This document shows, one piece after another, positions 24,185-33,219 of a stretch of DNA of 64,000 nucleotides. Numbering within the stretch: position 1 is the stretch's first letter; each line of letters opens with the position of its first letter. The translations under genes were made by a program, and so were the position numbers. The notes under the pieces were generated by a model. The model saw only the letters and a list, made by a program, of their open reading frames with translations. It was not told where the DNA came from and ran no database searches. Source of the DNA: Eubacterium multiforme (GTDB lineage Bacteria > Bacillota > Clostridia > Clostridiales > Clostridiaceae); NCBI RefSeq assembly GCF_030813415.1, contig NZ_JAUSUF010000001.1:682001-746000 (forward strand). The letters are read 5' to 3'.

Positions 24185-26731
24185 TTAAAAATGTGTAAGT
24201 ACTGTTCTACTTATAATTTCATCTTGAACATCTTTACATAATTCAACGAAGTATGCACTATATCCAGCAACACGAACTATTAAATCTCTATATGCTTCTG
24301 GGTTCTTTTGAGCTTCAATTAATGTTTTGTTATCTAAATAGTTAAATTGTACTTCTCCTAATTGAAGGGCACATGCACTACGTAATAATGTAATTATTCC
24401 ATTTTCTCCTTCTGGAGTATCAAGAAGTCCTGATATTAATTTAAAGTTATGAACCATACCTATGTTCATATTGTCACAGGCCATTTTTGAAACTGATTTT
24501 ATTATTGCTGTTGGTCCTTTATAGTCTGCTCCTTGTGTTGGACTAATACCATCTGATAATGGAGTCCAAGCTTTACGTCCATTTGCAGTTGCTCCTGTTA
24601 ATTGTCCAAATGGAGTATTATTTGATATTGATAAAGTACCATGGCTTAAAACAGAATATAATGTTTTATATTTTCTGTGTTCCATTTCAGTAAAGTTAAT
24701 TAATTCAGCTGCAATGTAATCAACATAATCATCATCATTACCATACTTAGGTGCTTCTAAACAATCTTTTCTTAATCTTTCAAAGCCTTCAAAGTCAGCC
24801 TTTAATGCTTCATTTATTTCTCTTAATGTGTATTTCTTTTCTTCAAATACAAGCTTTTTAATAGCTGCCATTGAGTCAACATATGTTGCAAGTCCACTCC
24901 AAACAACTCCTGGTCCAAAGTTGTACATTGCACCACCAGCTTCTACACCTCTACCTTTTTCCATACATCCTTCATACATAATTGACATAAGTGGCTTTGG
25001 TGCTAATTCTCTATGAACTCTTTGAGAAATTACTGTTGCAATACTTGTCCACTTAGTTATATATCTGATTTGCTCTTTAACTGCTTCTTCAAATTGCTCA
25101 TATGTTTTGAAGCTATCTATATCTCCTAAGTCTGGACATACTTGTTTTCCATACCATTGTGGTACTCCATGATTTAATGCAAGTTCAATACATATTGGCC
25201 ATTGAGTATATCCTGTTGAAGTCCATTGATAAAGTCTTCCTGACTTTTGTGGTTCAACACATCCCATTAAACAATAATCTCTAGCATCTTCTATTGAAAC
25301 TCCTTTAGCTAACATCATCTTTATATGAACATCATCAAAGTGACATGCTGGGAATCCCATACCTGCTCTTATTACATCAACTATCTTCTTAAGATATTTT
25401 TGAGGTGATGCCTTATGTATACGACAAGCTAATGAAGGTTGATATATTTTTACATGTCTTACAGCATCCATTAATAGATAAGTTAAGTCATTAGTGGCAT
25501 CTCGTCCTTCTCTTGTAACTCCACCAACGCACATGTTAACAAATGGTTGATAACCTGCAAAGAACTTAGATCCACCTTCACTTGTTATCCACATCATCTC
25601 TGACATTTTTATAAGCATACATCCTGCAAGTTCAAATGCTTCAAATTCAGTCATTCTACCTGATTCAATATCAGCTTTAAAGAATGGATACATATATTGG
25701 TCAACACGACCTATAGACATACCAGTTTGATTTTCTTCAACTACTAAAAGTGATTCTATTGTCCAAACTGCTTGAATTGCTTCCCAGAAAGTTTCTGGTT
25801 TATTTGCTGGAACTTTTGCATTTATTTCTGATATTTTTAATAATTCTGCCTTACGTTTAGGATTTGTTTCCTTACTTGCAAGTTCAGCTGCATAATCTGA
25901 CATACGCTTAGCATAAATCATTACACCTTCTGCTGTATCTATTACTGATTTATAGAAATAAATCTTTTCTATATCTTCTGGATTTGCATAATTAAGTTCT
26001 TTTAACTTATCTTCTGCTTCCTTCTTAATATCAAGCATACCTTTTCCCATTAAGATAACATCATATCCAGGATTTGAATCTCCACCACCATTTACTGCAT
26101 GGTATGAGCAATCTGAAACAAATGATTCCCCTGAAAGTTCCCAAACTCCAGCTTCTCTATATTGATCTTCACAATATTCATCAACTGATTTACCTTTCCA
26201 AAATGGGAATAGCTCTTCTCTCATTACTCTTTTATCTTCTTCTGAAATATAAAATGGGTCTTGAGGTCTAGTTGAAATTGTGTCAATTTCATCTTCCATC
26301 CATCTCCATGCTATATCTGGAGAAAATGCTCCAGCTCTTGGTGCACCATTTGGAGCTCCTACTATAAGCTCATTATCTTGAATTAAAAGTGGTGCTGTTT
26401 CACAACAATGTTTGAAACATTTTCCTCTTAAAATTGACTTTGGCATACCTGGGTTTTCTTTAGCTATTTGTGTTATAGCTCTTGCTCTATGTGTTGTAAT
26501 TGAAGGTACTTGTTTTAAATAATTTTCCTTTAATTTAGCTAAACGTTCAGTAATACCTTCTGGAACTTTTCCATCATTTTCACATACTACACAATCACCC
26601 TTTTGAGGCTTGTCTTCTGTTATTATTTCATTTGAAACACTCTTAAACATTTTAATTAAAGCTTCACGCTCTTCTTGTGACATGTTTTGAGTAGCTTCCA
26701 TAAATTTATTTGAAAATTCACGAATATCCAT
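24185..26731 (-). CDS. cutC: Choline trimethylamine-lyase CutC (glycyl radical enzyme)
   Basis: Cleaves choline to trimethylamine and acetaldehyde. At 848 residues it matches the short CutC form. Catalytic Cys491 and Glu493 (GCVEPQ) and glycyl-radical Gly823 (RVAGYS) are present. The choline-pocket residues known from Desulfovibrio alaskensis CutC (Tyr208, Asp216, Thr502, Tyr506) correspond here, each shifted by two, to Tyr210, Asp218, Thr504 and Tyr508, so the choline assignment is stronger than for a generic pyruvate-formate-lyase homolog. The N-terminal 35 residues form an amphipathic helix that may target it to the shell. AAAGGAG precedes the ATG. Confidence 0.97.
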   Translation of the reverse strand: MDIREFSNKFMEATQNMSQEEREALIKMFKSVSNEIITEDKPQKGDCVVCENDGKVPEGITERLAKLKENYLKQVPSITTHRARAITQIAKENPGMPKSILRGKCFKHCCETAPLLIQDNELIVGAPNGAPRAGAFSPDIAWRWMEDEIDTISTRPQDPFYISEEDKRVMREELFPFWKGKSVDEYCEDQYREAGVWELSGESFVSDCSYHAVNGGGDSNPGYDVILMGKGMLDIKKEAEDKLKELNYANPEDIEKIYFYKSVIDTAEGVMIYAKRMSDYAAELASKETNPKRKAELLKISEINAKVPANKPETFWEAIQAVWTIESLLVVEENQTGMSIGRVDQYMYPFFKADIESGRMTEFEAFELAGCMLIKMSEMMWITSEGGSKFFAGYQPFVNMCVGGVTREGRDATNDLTYLLMDAVRHVKIYQPSLACRIHKASPQKYLKKIVDVIRAGMGFPACHFDDVHIKMMLAKGVSIEDARDYCLMGCVEPQKSGRLYQWTSTGYTQWPICIELALNHGVPQWYGKQVCPDLGDIDSFKTYEQFEEAVKEQIRYITKWTSIATVISQRVHRELAPKPLMSIMYEGCMEKGRGVEAGGAMYNFGPGVVWSGLATYVDSMAAIKKLVFEEKKYTLREINEALKADFEGFERLRKDCLEAPKYGNDDDYVDYIAAELINFTEMEHRKYKTLYSVLSHGTLSISNNTPFGQLTGATANGRKAWTPLSDGISPTQGADYKGPTAIIKSVSKMACDNMNIGMVHNFKLISGLLDTPEGENGIITLLRSACALQLGEVQFNYLDNKTLIEAQKNPEAYRDLIVRVAGYSAYFVELCKDVQDEIISRTVLTHF

Positions 26732-26753
26732 TTTATTTACTCCTTTTCTTTTT

Positions 26754-28244
26754 TTATTTTGATGAATCTAATATTTGCTTTAAAACATTTTTTAGTAATT
26801 TAATATTTTCTATTGAATCATCTTCTTCATTACCTTCTAAAGATAAATTTACATTCTCATTTATTCCTATACTTTTTAAAAGTTCTTCTTTACTTCTAAC
26901 TTCATATCCAACTTTTCTTATATAAATTAGATTCATTGGAGATACATTGTCAGAGGTCATTCCTTTACCTACAGAACCACTTCCTAAAGTCATTGATGGA
27001 AAAAGGTTAGTAGTTGCTCCTATACTTCCAAATACTCCCGAAGTATTTACAAGTATTCTTCCAACAGGTTTCTTTAAAGCAAACTGTCTTATTACCTCTT
27101 CATCCCTTGAATGTATAATTAATGTATGACCTTGTCTCTCACTTAATAAAAGCTCAATACATTTTTCACAGGCATGCATCCAATCATCTTCTATATAAAA
27201 GGAAAGTATTGGACAAAGTTTTTCTTTAGAATGAGGATTATCTAATGAAACATATTTTTGATTACTTAATAAAACCTTTACATCAGATGGAATATTAAAT
27301 CCAGCTCTTTTAGCTAAAAATTGTGGAGATTTACCAATAAATTCTCTTTCAAAATTTCCATCTTTATCAAATAAAAGTTTTCCTAAAGCTTCTGATTCTT
27401 CATCAGTCATAAAATATCCACCATTTTTTACAAGCTCATTTTTAACCTCATTTGCAATTAAACTATCTACTACAATAGATTGTTCTGCTCCTGAAACAAT
27501 ACCATAATCAAAACTTTTACTGTCTATAATATCTTTTACTGCCTTTTTGATATCTGCTGTTCTTTCTATGAAGGCTGGTCCGTTTCCAGCTCCTCCATAA
27601 ATTATTGGTTTTCCTGATTTATAAGCTATTTCTAATATTTCTGAAATTCCTGTGTTCATAATAAGTGATGTATCTTTATGTCTCATTAATTCTTTTGAGC
27701 CACTAACTGATATTGTACTTAAGTAAGATAATGCACCTTCTGGAAGTCCATATCCCTCTGCAGCCCTAATTAAAATATCTAAAGTTCTTTTCATTACTTT
27801 TTTTGCTCTTGGATGCAATGCAAATATTATTGCATTACCTGATTTAATAGCTATTGTTGCCTTATAAATTATTGTTGAAACAGGATTAGTTTCAGGACAA
27901 AATGCTGCTATTACTCCTATAGGTACACCAATATCCATAGTTTTCTTTGAATCATCTTTATTTATGATTCCTACACATTTCATTCCTTTTAAATTATCCC
28001 TTAAATATGTACTTACAAATTTATCTTTTATTAATTTGTCTTCTACTTTACCGCAATCTGTTTCTTCAAAAGAAGTTCTTGCAAGTTCCTTCCCATATTC
28101 TTCAATTTCTTCAAGCATACGATAAACTATTTCATCAAGTTTTTCTTGTGAAAATGTTGCTAGCTTTTTTTGAGCTTCATGTGCATTTTCAACAAGAATT
28201 CTAGCTTCTTGCATGGAGAGTAAATCATTATCTATAATATTCAT
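26754..28244 (-). CDS. Aldehyde dehydrogenase homolog lacking the catalytic cysteine
   Basis: A 496-residue member of the same CoA-acylating family as the protein at 17398-18957. The catalytic cysteine is replaced: GIVSGAEQ here against GTICASEQ in the paralog, with Ser251 at the aligned position. The nucleotide-binding regions look partly altered too ([28 protein letters not shown]). The C-terminus ends in an acidic linker and an amphipathic helix ([19 protein letters not shown]), a likely encapsulation peptide. It lies directly before cutC. It could be a structural partner or scaffold for the active enzyme, or bind aldehyde, NAD or CoA without catalysis. GGGGAG precedes the ATG. Confidence 0.88.
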   Translation of the reverse strand: MNIIDNDLLSMQEARILVENAHEAQKKLATFSQEKLDEIVYRMLEEIEEYGKELARTSFEETDCGKVEDKLIKDKFVSTYLRDNLKGMKCVGIINKDDSKKTMDIGVPIGVIAAFCPETNPVSTIIYKATIAIKSGNAIIFALHPRAKKVMKRTLDILIRAAEGYGLPEGALSYLSTISVSGSKELMRHKDTSLIMNTGISEILEIAYKSGKPIIYGGAGNGPAFIERTADIKKAVKDIIDSKSFDYGIVSGAEQSIVVDSLIANEVKNELVKNGGYFMTDEESEALGKLLFDKDGNFEREFIGKSPQFLAKRAGFNIPSDVKVLLSNQKYVSLDNPHSKEKLCPILSFYIEDDWMHACEKCIELLLSERQGHTLIIHSRDEEVIRQFALKKPVGRILVNTSGVFGSIGATTNLFPSMTLGSGSVGKGMTSDNVSPMNLIYIRKVGYEVRSKEELLKSIGINENVNLSLEGNEEDDSIENIKLLKNVLKQILDSSK

Positions 28245-28269
28245 TTTCTTCTCCCCTTTTTATTAAATT

Positions 28270-28569
28270 TTAAATAGCTTCTATAGCATATTTATCTATT
28301 ATTTTTTGAAGATCATTATGAGGTCTTGCAATAACTACTGAGCTATAAAGATTTCCATCTTCCATTTCATTAACTGCTCTAATTCCAGCTTCTACTGCTG
28401 CACTACAAGCTCCAACATCTCCAGTTACTATAACAGAAATATATCCTGATGCTACATTTTCATAACCAACTAATTCAACATCTGCCGCCTTACACATAGC
28501 ATCTGCTGCTTCTAAGGCAAAAACTAGTCCGAAAGTTTCAATTAATCCTATTGCTTCACGTCTAATCAT
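28270..28569 (-). CDS. BMC-domain shell protein (hexamer)
   Basis: A 99-residue single BMC domain (AIGLIETFGLVFALEAADAMCKAADVELVGYENVASGYISVIVTGDVGACSAAVEAG and onward). The lysine and helix pattern match facet-forming hexamers. A cysteine in the first helix (DAMCKAA) and another in DVGACSA are unusual relative to the neighbours. The ATG follows AAAGGATATG. It is paired with the next upstream shell gene, as is common at the head of microcompartment operons. Confidence 0.95.
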   Translation of the reverse strand: MIRREAIGLIETFGLVFALEAADAMCKAADVELVGYENVASGYISVIVTGDVGACSAAVEAGIRAVNEMEDGNLYSSVVIARPHNDLQKIIDKYAIEAI

Positions 28570-28588
28570 AACTAATCATATCCTTTCT

Positions 28589-28885
28589 TTATTCATCAAT
28601 ATCATGAACTGATACTATTTTTCCAACTTCTCTAATTGGTCTTGGCATAACATTTTTAGCTGTTAATTTTCCTATTGCTGCTGCTGCTTCTGCACCAACT
28701 TCCACTGCGGATTTAACTGCTGCAACATCTCCTTTTACCATTACAGTAACAAGTGTTGATCCTATATTTTCATATGAGATTAATTCAACATCTGCTGCCT
28801 TTAACATTTTATCTGCTGCTTCAAGTGCTGGAACTAATCCTATTGTTTCTACTAATCCTAAAGCCTCATCTCCATAATATTTCAT
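28589..28885 (-). CDS. BMC-domain shell protein (hexamer)
   Basis: A 98-residue single BMC domain (ALGLVETIGLVPALEAADKMLKAADVELISYENIGSTLVTVMVKGDVAAVKSAVEVG and onward), a facet hexamer of the PduA/EutM kind with the edge motif RPIREV. AGGAGG lies upstream of the ATG. It is the first shell gene of the operon and so probably among the most abundant shell components. Confidence 0.95.
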   Translation of the reverse strand: MKYYGDEALGLVETIGLVPALEAADKMLKAADVELISYENIGSTLVTVMVKGDVAAVKSAVEVGAEAAAAIGKLTAKNVMPRPIREVGKIVSVHDIDE

Positions 28886-28922
28886 TTAAAATGCCTCCTA
28901 TTTTAAATCACATTAAATTTTA

Positions 28923-29189
28923 TTAATCTTTTATAAAGCTATTTATTGTAGCCTTACTTTCTTCATTAGCATGATAATAAATAACTAATTCATCATTATG
29001 ATCTAAATCAATTCCAACTTCTTCAATTAATCCATTTGCCTCAGCTGTCATTAAGGCATTAATAATAGAATCTTTTGTAAATGCTTTAAATGTAGAATAA
29101 TCTTTTGCTAAAGCCTTCATAACATCATCAGCAGAAGCTTCCTTAACTGTTGTAAAATATTTTAGTATAGCATAATTAAGTGGTTTCAT
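28923..29189 (-). CDS. Small protein of unknown function, winged-helix-like
   Basis: I do not recognise this 88-residue protein. The predicted order is helix (LNYAILKYFTT), helix (SADDVMKALAKDY), helix (TKDSIINALMTAEANGLIEEVG), then two strands (IDLDHNDELVIYYHAN) and a last helix. This resembles a winged helix with its wing. It sits between the transporter and the first shell gene with an excellent GGAGG site inside the transporter's end, so it is part of the choline operon. It may bind DNA as an extra regulator or bind a protein partner. Confidence 0.7.
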   Translation of the reverse strand: MKPLNYAILKYFTTVKEASADDVMKALAKDYSTFKAFTKDSIINALMTAEANGLIEEVGIDLDHNDELVIYYHANEESKATINSFIKD

Positions 29190-29194
29190 ATTAT

Positions 29195-30316
29195 TTAAGC
29201 CTCCTTCTTCTTTCTAAATAAATCTAAAGGATTCATAGCTATAGTTAATATACCTACCATCATTATTACAGCTCCTATCCAAGCAACTGTAGGTAATGAC
29301 CATCCATCCATTCCTGAAATAACTCCTAAAACTATATAACAGAAAAATGGACCAAAGAATGAATATGTACCATTACAAGCTGTTCCAAGTCCAGCTCCAC
29401 ACATACTGTTTCCTGCATACCATGCCATGAATGTTAAAAATGTTAATAATCCACTTAAAACAAACCAAATCATTGCAGGTCCACTAGTGAAAGCTTGTAT
29501 TACTAGATTGCTTGATACTTCTAATCCGCCAGCCATTAATCCCATTATTGGAACAACTATAAATAAGTTTGCTATTCCTGAAGATAATTGACGTATACAA
29601 ATTCCAATTTGAGGATCAACCATTGTTGAAGCATATCCTGCAACGCAACCTTCAAATCCCCATCCTAAAGCTGCTATAACTGCTATAAAAATTCCAAGTA
29701 ATATTGTTCCTGAAATTCCTCCTGAAAATCCTGTACTTCCTATTAAGAAACTTGCACATATACAAATTGCAATTCCAACAGCCATTCTTTTACTTATTTC
29801 TTGTTTATATAATATTTTTCCAAGTATTGCTGCTATTGCTGGACAAAGAGCTGATATTGGAACAATTATAGGTCCTGCCATTTGAAGAGCAACAACATAA
29901 GCTGTACCAGCTACTGGACCTCCTATAAGAGCTGCAATAATAATTGTTCTTCCAGGTTTAGTATTTAAGCATCTTATAAAATCTTTAAACTTTCCTTGTA
30001 CAACAGAGTTACCTATTGCCCAAAATGCACTACAAGTATCATTTATAGCGTTACCTAATGCCGCAAGTAAATATACAACTACAAATGCTGATAATCCAGC
30101 AGTATTTGCGCCATACCAATCAGCCCAAACACCTTTGCTCATTCCCATAGTTAAAAATGCAGTATAAAGTCCATATGCAATACCTGAAAATAATGCTATG
30201 GATACACCTTTTTTGAAAAATTTAGTTTTCATTTTTTCTTTCATCGCCATAGCTCTTTTGTGTTTATCTCCATTAGAGCCATTTTTTACATCGATTCCTA
30301 CTGAAACTTCAGCCAT
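29195..30316 (-). CDS. DMT/EamA-like transporter, probably for choline or a product
   Basis: A 373-residue membrane protein with about ten hydrophobic helices arranged as two halves of five, and charged termini, which is the drug/metabolite transporter layout. Gly- and Ala-rich helices (GGPVAGTAYVVALQMAGPIIVPISALCPAIAAILGKI-like region near residue 130-170) are typical of EamA repeats. It is the first gene of the choline operon, so uptake of choline is the natural hypothesis, though export of trimethylamine is possible. It is not of the usual choline BCCT or ABC type. AAAGGGAGGAG precedes the ATG. Confidence 0.78.
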   Translation of the reverse strand: MAEVSVGIDVKNGSNGDKHKRAMAMKEKMKTKFFKKGVSIALFSGIAYGLYTAFLTMGMSKGVWADWYGANTAGLSAFVVVYLLAALGNAINDTCSAFWAIGNSVVQGKFKDFIRCLNTKPGRTIIIAALIGGPVAGTAYVVALQMAGPIIVPISALCPAIAAILGKILYKQEISKRMAVGIAICICASFLIGSTGFSGGISGTILLGIFIAVIAALGWGFEGCVAGYASTMVDPQIGICIRQLSSGIANLFIVVPIMGLMAGGLEVSSNLVIQAFTSGPAMIWFVLSGLLTFLTFMAWYAGNSMCGAGLGTACNGTYSFFGPFFCYIVLGVISGMDGWSLPTVAWIGAVIMMVGILTIAMNPLDLFRKKKEA

Positions 30317-30518
30317 AAATAAAAACTCCTCCCTTTTATAATTTTTATCAATAAATTGATTCTCTTAAATTTTTATTATTTTTACTTAAGCAATCATTTT
30401 ATTTTAATAATTAATAAAAACCTTTACTTTAGTTGTAACCTTTAAAACTTATTATCAAATTTATTATCTTTTGGAAACACTAAATAATCTTTTTACATCT
30501 TCTATTCTTGTTGCTTAA
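30317..30518 (-). other. Long 5' leader of the choline operon
   Basis: About 195 nt lie between the expected transcription start and the first start codon. The leader is AT-rich; I see no terminator, attenuator or known riboswitch, and no convincing upstream open frame. Confidence 0.5.
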
Positions 30519-30550
30519 ATTATAATCCCTCCAGTTAACTTTAAGGTCAA
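30519..30550 (-). promoter_or_regulatory. MerR-type promoter and operator of the choline operon
   Basis: On the minus strand TTGACC (30545-30550) and TATAAT (30519-30524) are separated by 20 bp, too far for normal sigma-A use. The spacer holds an imperfect dyad centred on GTTAAC (CCTTAAAG to CTGGAGGG). Over-long spacers with a dyad are diagnostic of MerR-family activators, which untwist the DNA. The merR gene ends about 180 bp upstream. Confidence 0.85.
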
Positions 30551-30664
30551 TATATAAAATAAAACATTTACATATTGATAATTTAATAATAATTAGTGTA
30601 TTTTATTAACATTTATCAATAAAAACATTTGTTTATAAATTTTTTTTAATAAATAACTAACTAA

Positions 30665-30700
30665 CTAAAAAAAAGTATGTAGTTTTTAACTACATACTTT
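30665..30700 (-). terminator. Terminator after merR gene
   Basis: A perfect stem (arms 30674-30684 and 30688-30698) with a T-run on the minus strand, just downstream of the merR coding region. Confidence 0.85.
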
Positions 30701-30731
30701 TTTTAAAATCTTACAGTATAGTATAAGGTTT

Positions 30732-31574
30732 TCAATTTTTAGTTTTACATTTGTTTTTTATTTTTATCATAACTTCTGTTACAAAATTTTTATTATCTTT
30801 ACTTGTCCAATAATCAACTACATATCTTTCATAACATTCTTCCTCATGTTCGTAATTATGTTCTTTAATCCAATCTTTTATTTTTTTATATGTATCATTA
30901 ATATTATCATGTGAACCTATATGATAACAGGAAGCTACTAAGGTTCCACCAAACTCCATTGTTTTTTCAGGTTCACATTTTATAAGCCCCTTTTGAATTA
31001 TTCTCATTTTTTTGCACTTTCCGTTAATCTTTTCTTCATGGGATGGAAATTGTATTATAACAGGTCCTGTAATAGCATTCTCTATACTCTCTATGTAATT
31101 TGTAAAATCTATGTTTATTATTGAATCCATATAATCATAATTAAAATCTTGATCTAGAAATAACATTTCGCTCTTTTCAATATATTTTACACAAACATCA
31201 CAAAGATTATTTTCAATAACCATATTAGCTTCTTTAACTAAGGAGTGCCAATCTCTAATTGATTTCTTTTTTAGATTTAATTTTCGTTCTGTTTCTTCAA
31301 GCTCCTCAATTTTTTCTCTAAAATTCTCTTCAATATCATTACATTCAAGTTCATAAAGTAAATTTTTAATCTCTTCAAGCTTAAATCCACTTTGTTTATA
31401 ATACTTTATTACAGGTATAGACAATAAGTTATCTTTACTATAGTATCTGTATCCGTTATCATTTTGTACCTCATCAGGAGATAATACACCAATCTTGTCA
31501 TAGTATCTTAAGGTCTTTTTACTTATCTTGCAGATTTTTTCCACCTTTCCGATATAATACTTTTCATCTTTCAT
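30732..31574 (-). CDS. MerR-family transcriptional activator with C-terminal effector domain
   Basis: A 280-residue regulator. The N-terminal MerR winged helix (YYIGKVEKICKISKKTLRYYDKIGVLSPDE...GYRYYSKDNL) and coiled coil (residues about 80-115) are followed by a domain resembling the GyrI/BmrR-type small-molecule sensor (about 150-278). It is thus a ligand-sensing MerR rather than a metal sensor, although several cysteines occur in the linker (NLCDVCVKY). It lies directly upstream of the choline operon on the same strand and that operon has a MerR-type promoter, so it is the probable activator, perhaps sensing choline or a derivative. Confidence 0.9.
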   Translation of the reverse strand: MKDEKYYIGKVEKICKISKKTLRYYDKIGVLSPDEVQNDNGYRYYSKDNLLSIPVIKYYKQSGFKLEEIKNLLYELECNDIEENFREKIEELEETERKLNLKKKSIRDWHSLVKEANMVIENNLCDVCVKYIEKSEMLFLDQDFNYDYMDSIINIDFTNYIESIENAITGPVIIQFPSHEEKINGKCKKMRIIQKGLIKCEPEKTMEFGGTLVASCYHIGSHDNINDTYKKIKDWIKEHNYEHEEECYERYVVDYWTSKDNKNFVTEVMIKIKNKCKTKN

Positions 31575-31691
31575 TTGTTTTCCCCCATTCTTTATTAACT
31601 TAGTAACTTCTTGTATATATGATTATCATATTGATATTTTTTTGTCAAATTATCATTAATAAATATATATATAGTAATTTTTTTAATTAAA

Positions 31692-31731
31692 GTAAAAAAA
31701 TAGAAGTTAGAAGCGCTATACTTCTAACCTC
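31692..31731 (-). terminator. Terminator after alcohol dehydrogenase gene
   Basis: Stem arms 31703-31713 and 31721-31731 with a T-run on the minus strand. It separates the dehydrogenase and merR transcripts. Confidence 0.82.
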
Positions 31732-31737
31732 TTTTAT

Positions 31738-32883
31738 TTAAATTCCTATAATCTTATCTAATAATTTTTCTAAATCAGCTTTTGAAACAGCTCTTGGATT
31801 AGCTTTTGTGCAAACATCCTCTAAGGCTGCAGTAATAATTTCTTCTTTAACTTCATTAGTTAAATCAATATCTACATTAAGTTCTTTCAAAGTTGAAGGA
31901 ATATTTAATTCTTTTTTAAGTGAGATAATATTTCTTACTAGATTATTAACACCTATAACAACACTACTACCATTCATATCTAAATTTTTAGCTAATCTTT
32001 GATATTTTTTAGCAGCTAAATCATACTCTTTTATATAACAATTATTATTTATATTTGCATTGAAATCTATAACATAAGGTAATATTATAGCATTTGCTTT
32101 ACCATGTGGTATGTGAAGTTTTCCTCCTATAGCATGTGCTAAACTATGAGTAATTCCAAGACCAGCAAAATTAAATGCCATTCCAGCTAAACATGAAGCG
32201 TTATGTAGCTTTTCTCTAGCTACCAAATCTTCACCATTTACATAGGCATCTTTTAAATAATTAAAAGCTAAACTTAAAGCTTTTTCTGCTAAAGCATCTG
32301 AAAAATCTGTAGCATTCTTAGAAACATAAGCTTCAATTGCATGAGTAATTACATCCATACCTGTATCAGCTGTTATACTTTTAGGTACAGATTTTACAAG
32401 TTCAGCATCTAGTATTGCAACATCTGGCAAAAGTTCTTTATCTGTTAATGCATATTTTAGGTTTTCATCTTTATTAGTTATAACTGCATATTCAGTTACC
32501 TCAGAACCTGTTCCACTAGTAGTTGGAATTGCATAAAATTCTATATTTTTATTAGATTCTCCAGATAAATTTTTATAAAACTCCCTTATTGCCTTAGCTC
32601 CATCTATAGAAGATCCTCCACCTAAAGCTATTATAATATCTCCACTACATTCTCTAAGTTTTTGAACTCCTGAAGCTACAATTTCAACACTAGGATCTGG
32701 TACTATATCGCTAAAAATAAATACTTCACATCCACTTAATTTTTCCGCTACCTTTTTAGCCATTCCAGATGTTTCCATGAATTTATCACAAATAATCAAA
32801 ACTCTCTTATTAGATATTTCACTTAATTTATTTAAAGCTCCTTCACCAAAATAAATTTTAGTTTTTAAACTAAATTCTTTCAT
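31738..32883 (-). CDS. Iron-containing alcohol dehydrogenase
   Basis: A 381-residue type III alcohol dehydrogenase. The NAD-binding loop GGGSSIDGAKAI is near residue 93. The iron-binding residues lie in DTGMDVITHAIEAYVS, HSLAHAIGG and PHGKANA. It is of PduQ/EutG length and type and would reduce acetaldehyde from choline cleavage to ethanol, regenerating NAD+ for the aldehyde dehydrogenase. It is transcribed separately and upstream of merR, outside the main operon, so its link to choline is by proximity and chemistry. No clear encapsulation peptide is visible. AAGGAG lies before the ATG. Confidence 0.9.
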   Translation of the reverse strand: MKEFSLKTKIYFGEGALNKLSEISNKRVLIICDKFMETSGMAKKVAEKLSGCEVFIFSDIVPDPSVEIVASGVQKLRECSGDIIIALGGGSSIDGAKAIREFYKNLSGESNKNIEFYAIPTTSGTGSEVTEYAVITNKDENLKYALTDKELLPDVAILDAELVKSVPKSITADTGMDVITHAIEAYVSKNATDFSDALAEKALSLAFNYLKDAYVNGEDLVAREKLHNASCLAGMAFNFAGLGITHSLAHAIGGKLHIPHGKANAIILPYVIDFNANINNNCYIKEYDLAAKKYQRLAKNLDMNGSSVVIGVNNLVRNIISLKKELNIPSTLKELNVDIDLTNEVKEEIITAALEDVCTKANPRAVSKADLEKLLDKIIGI

Positions 32884-33050
32884 ATTTACATTCTCCTTAT
32901 TTATAAATAAATTGAAAGTGTAAATAAGATATTTAGTATACGTTTTCCATATTGATAATAAATTTGATGTTTTTATTGTATCACGTTTTTTTATTTTGGA
33001 AAATATAATAATAAAAATATTAAGAATTTAATATTTTAAATTAATAATAC

Positions 33051-33086
33051 AAAAAAAAGCTAGAAACGTAAGTTTCTAGCTTTTTT
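33051..33086 (-). terminator. Terminator of tRNA-Trp (copy 2)
   Basis: A stem with GCTAGAAACTTACGTTTCTAGC on the minus strand, interrupted only by a short loop, followed by eight T. Confidence 0.87.
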
Positions 33087-33095
33087 ATTAATATC

Positions 33096-33171
33096 TGGCA
33101 GGGGCACTAGGACTTGAACCCAGAACCAATGGTTTTGGAGACCACTACTCTACCAATTGAGCCATACCCCT
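33096..33171 (-). tRNA. tRNA-Trp (anticodon CCA), copy 2
   Basis: Identical over all 76 nt to the copy at 12151-12226, with encoded CCA. Its promoter and terminator sequences differ from those of copy 1, so only the mature tRNA region is conserved. Confidence 0.97.
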
Positions 33172-33185
33172 TTAGGACAATATTG

Positions 33186-33214
33186 ATTATAATATATATG
33201 TTATAAAAAAGCAA
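33186..33214 (-). promoter_or_regulatory. Promoter of tRNA-Trp copy 2
   Basis: TTGCTT (33209-33214), a 17-bp spacer and a consensus TATAAT (33186-33191) on the minus strand, 15 bp before the tRNA. Confidence 0.7.
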
Positions 33215-33219
33215 CAATT

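Larger units (their letters stand above)
16388..30316 (-). other. Choline-utilisation glycyl-radical microcompartment operon
   Basis: Sixteen same-strand genes with short gaps or overlaps from 30316 to 16388. In order of transcription they are: transporter, small wHTH-like protein, two shell hexamers, catalytic-Cys-less aldehyde dehydrogenase, CutC, CutD, EutS-type shell, EutP, EutT-like, EutJ, shell, EutN pentamer, EutQ, extended shell, aldehyde dehydrogenase, PduL and shell. Counting each shell gene separately gives eighteen genes. One promoter of MerR type lies at the head and one strong terminator at the end. The content matches glycyl-radical-enzyme microcompartments that break down choline to trimethylamine, acetate and ethanol. 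Confidence 0.9.
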
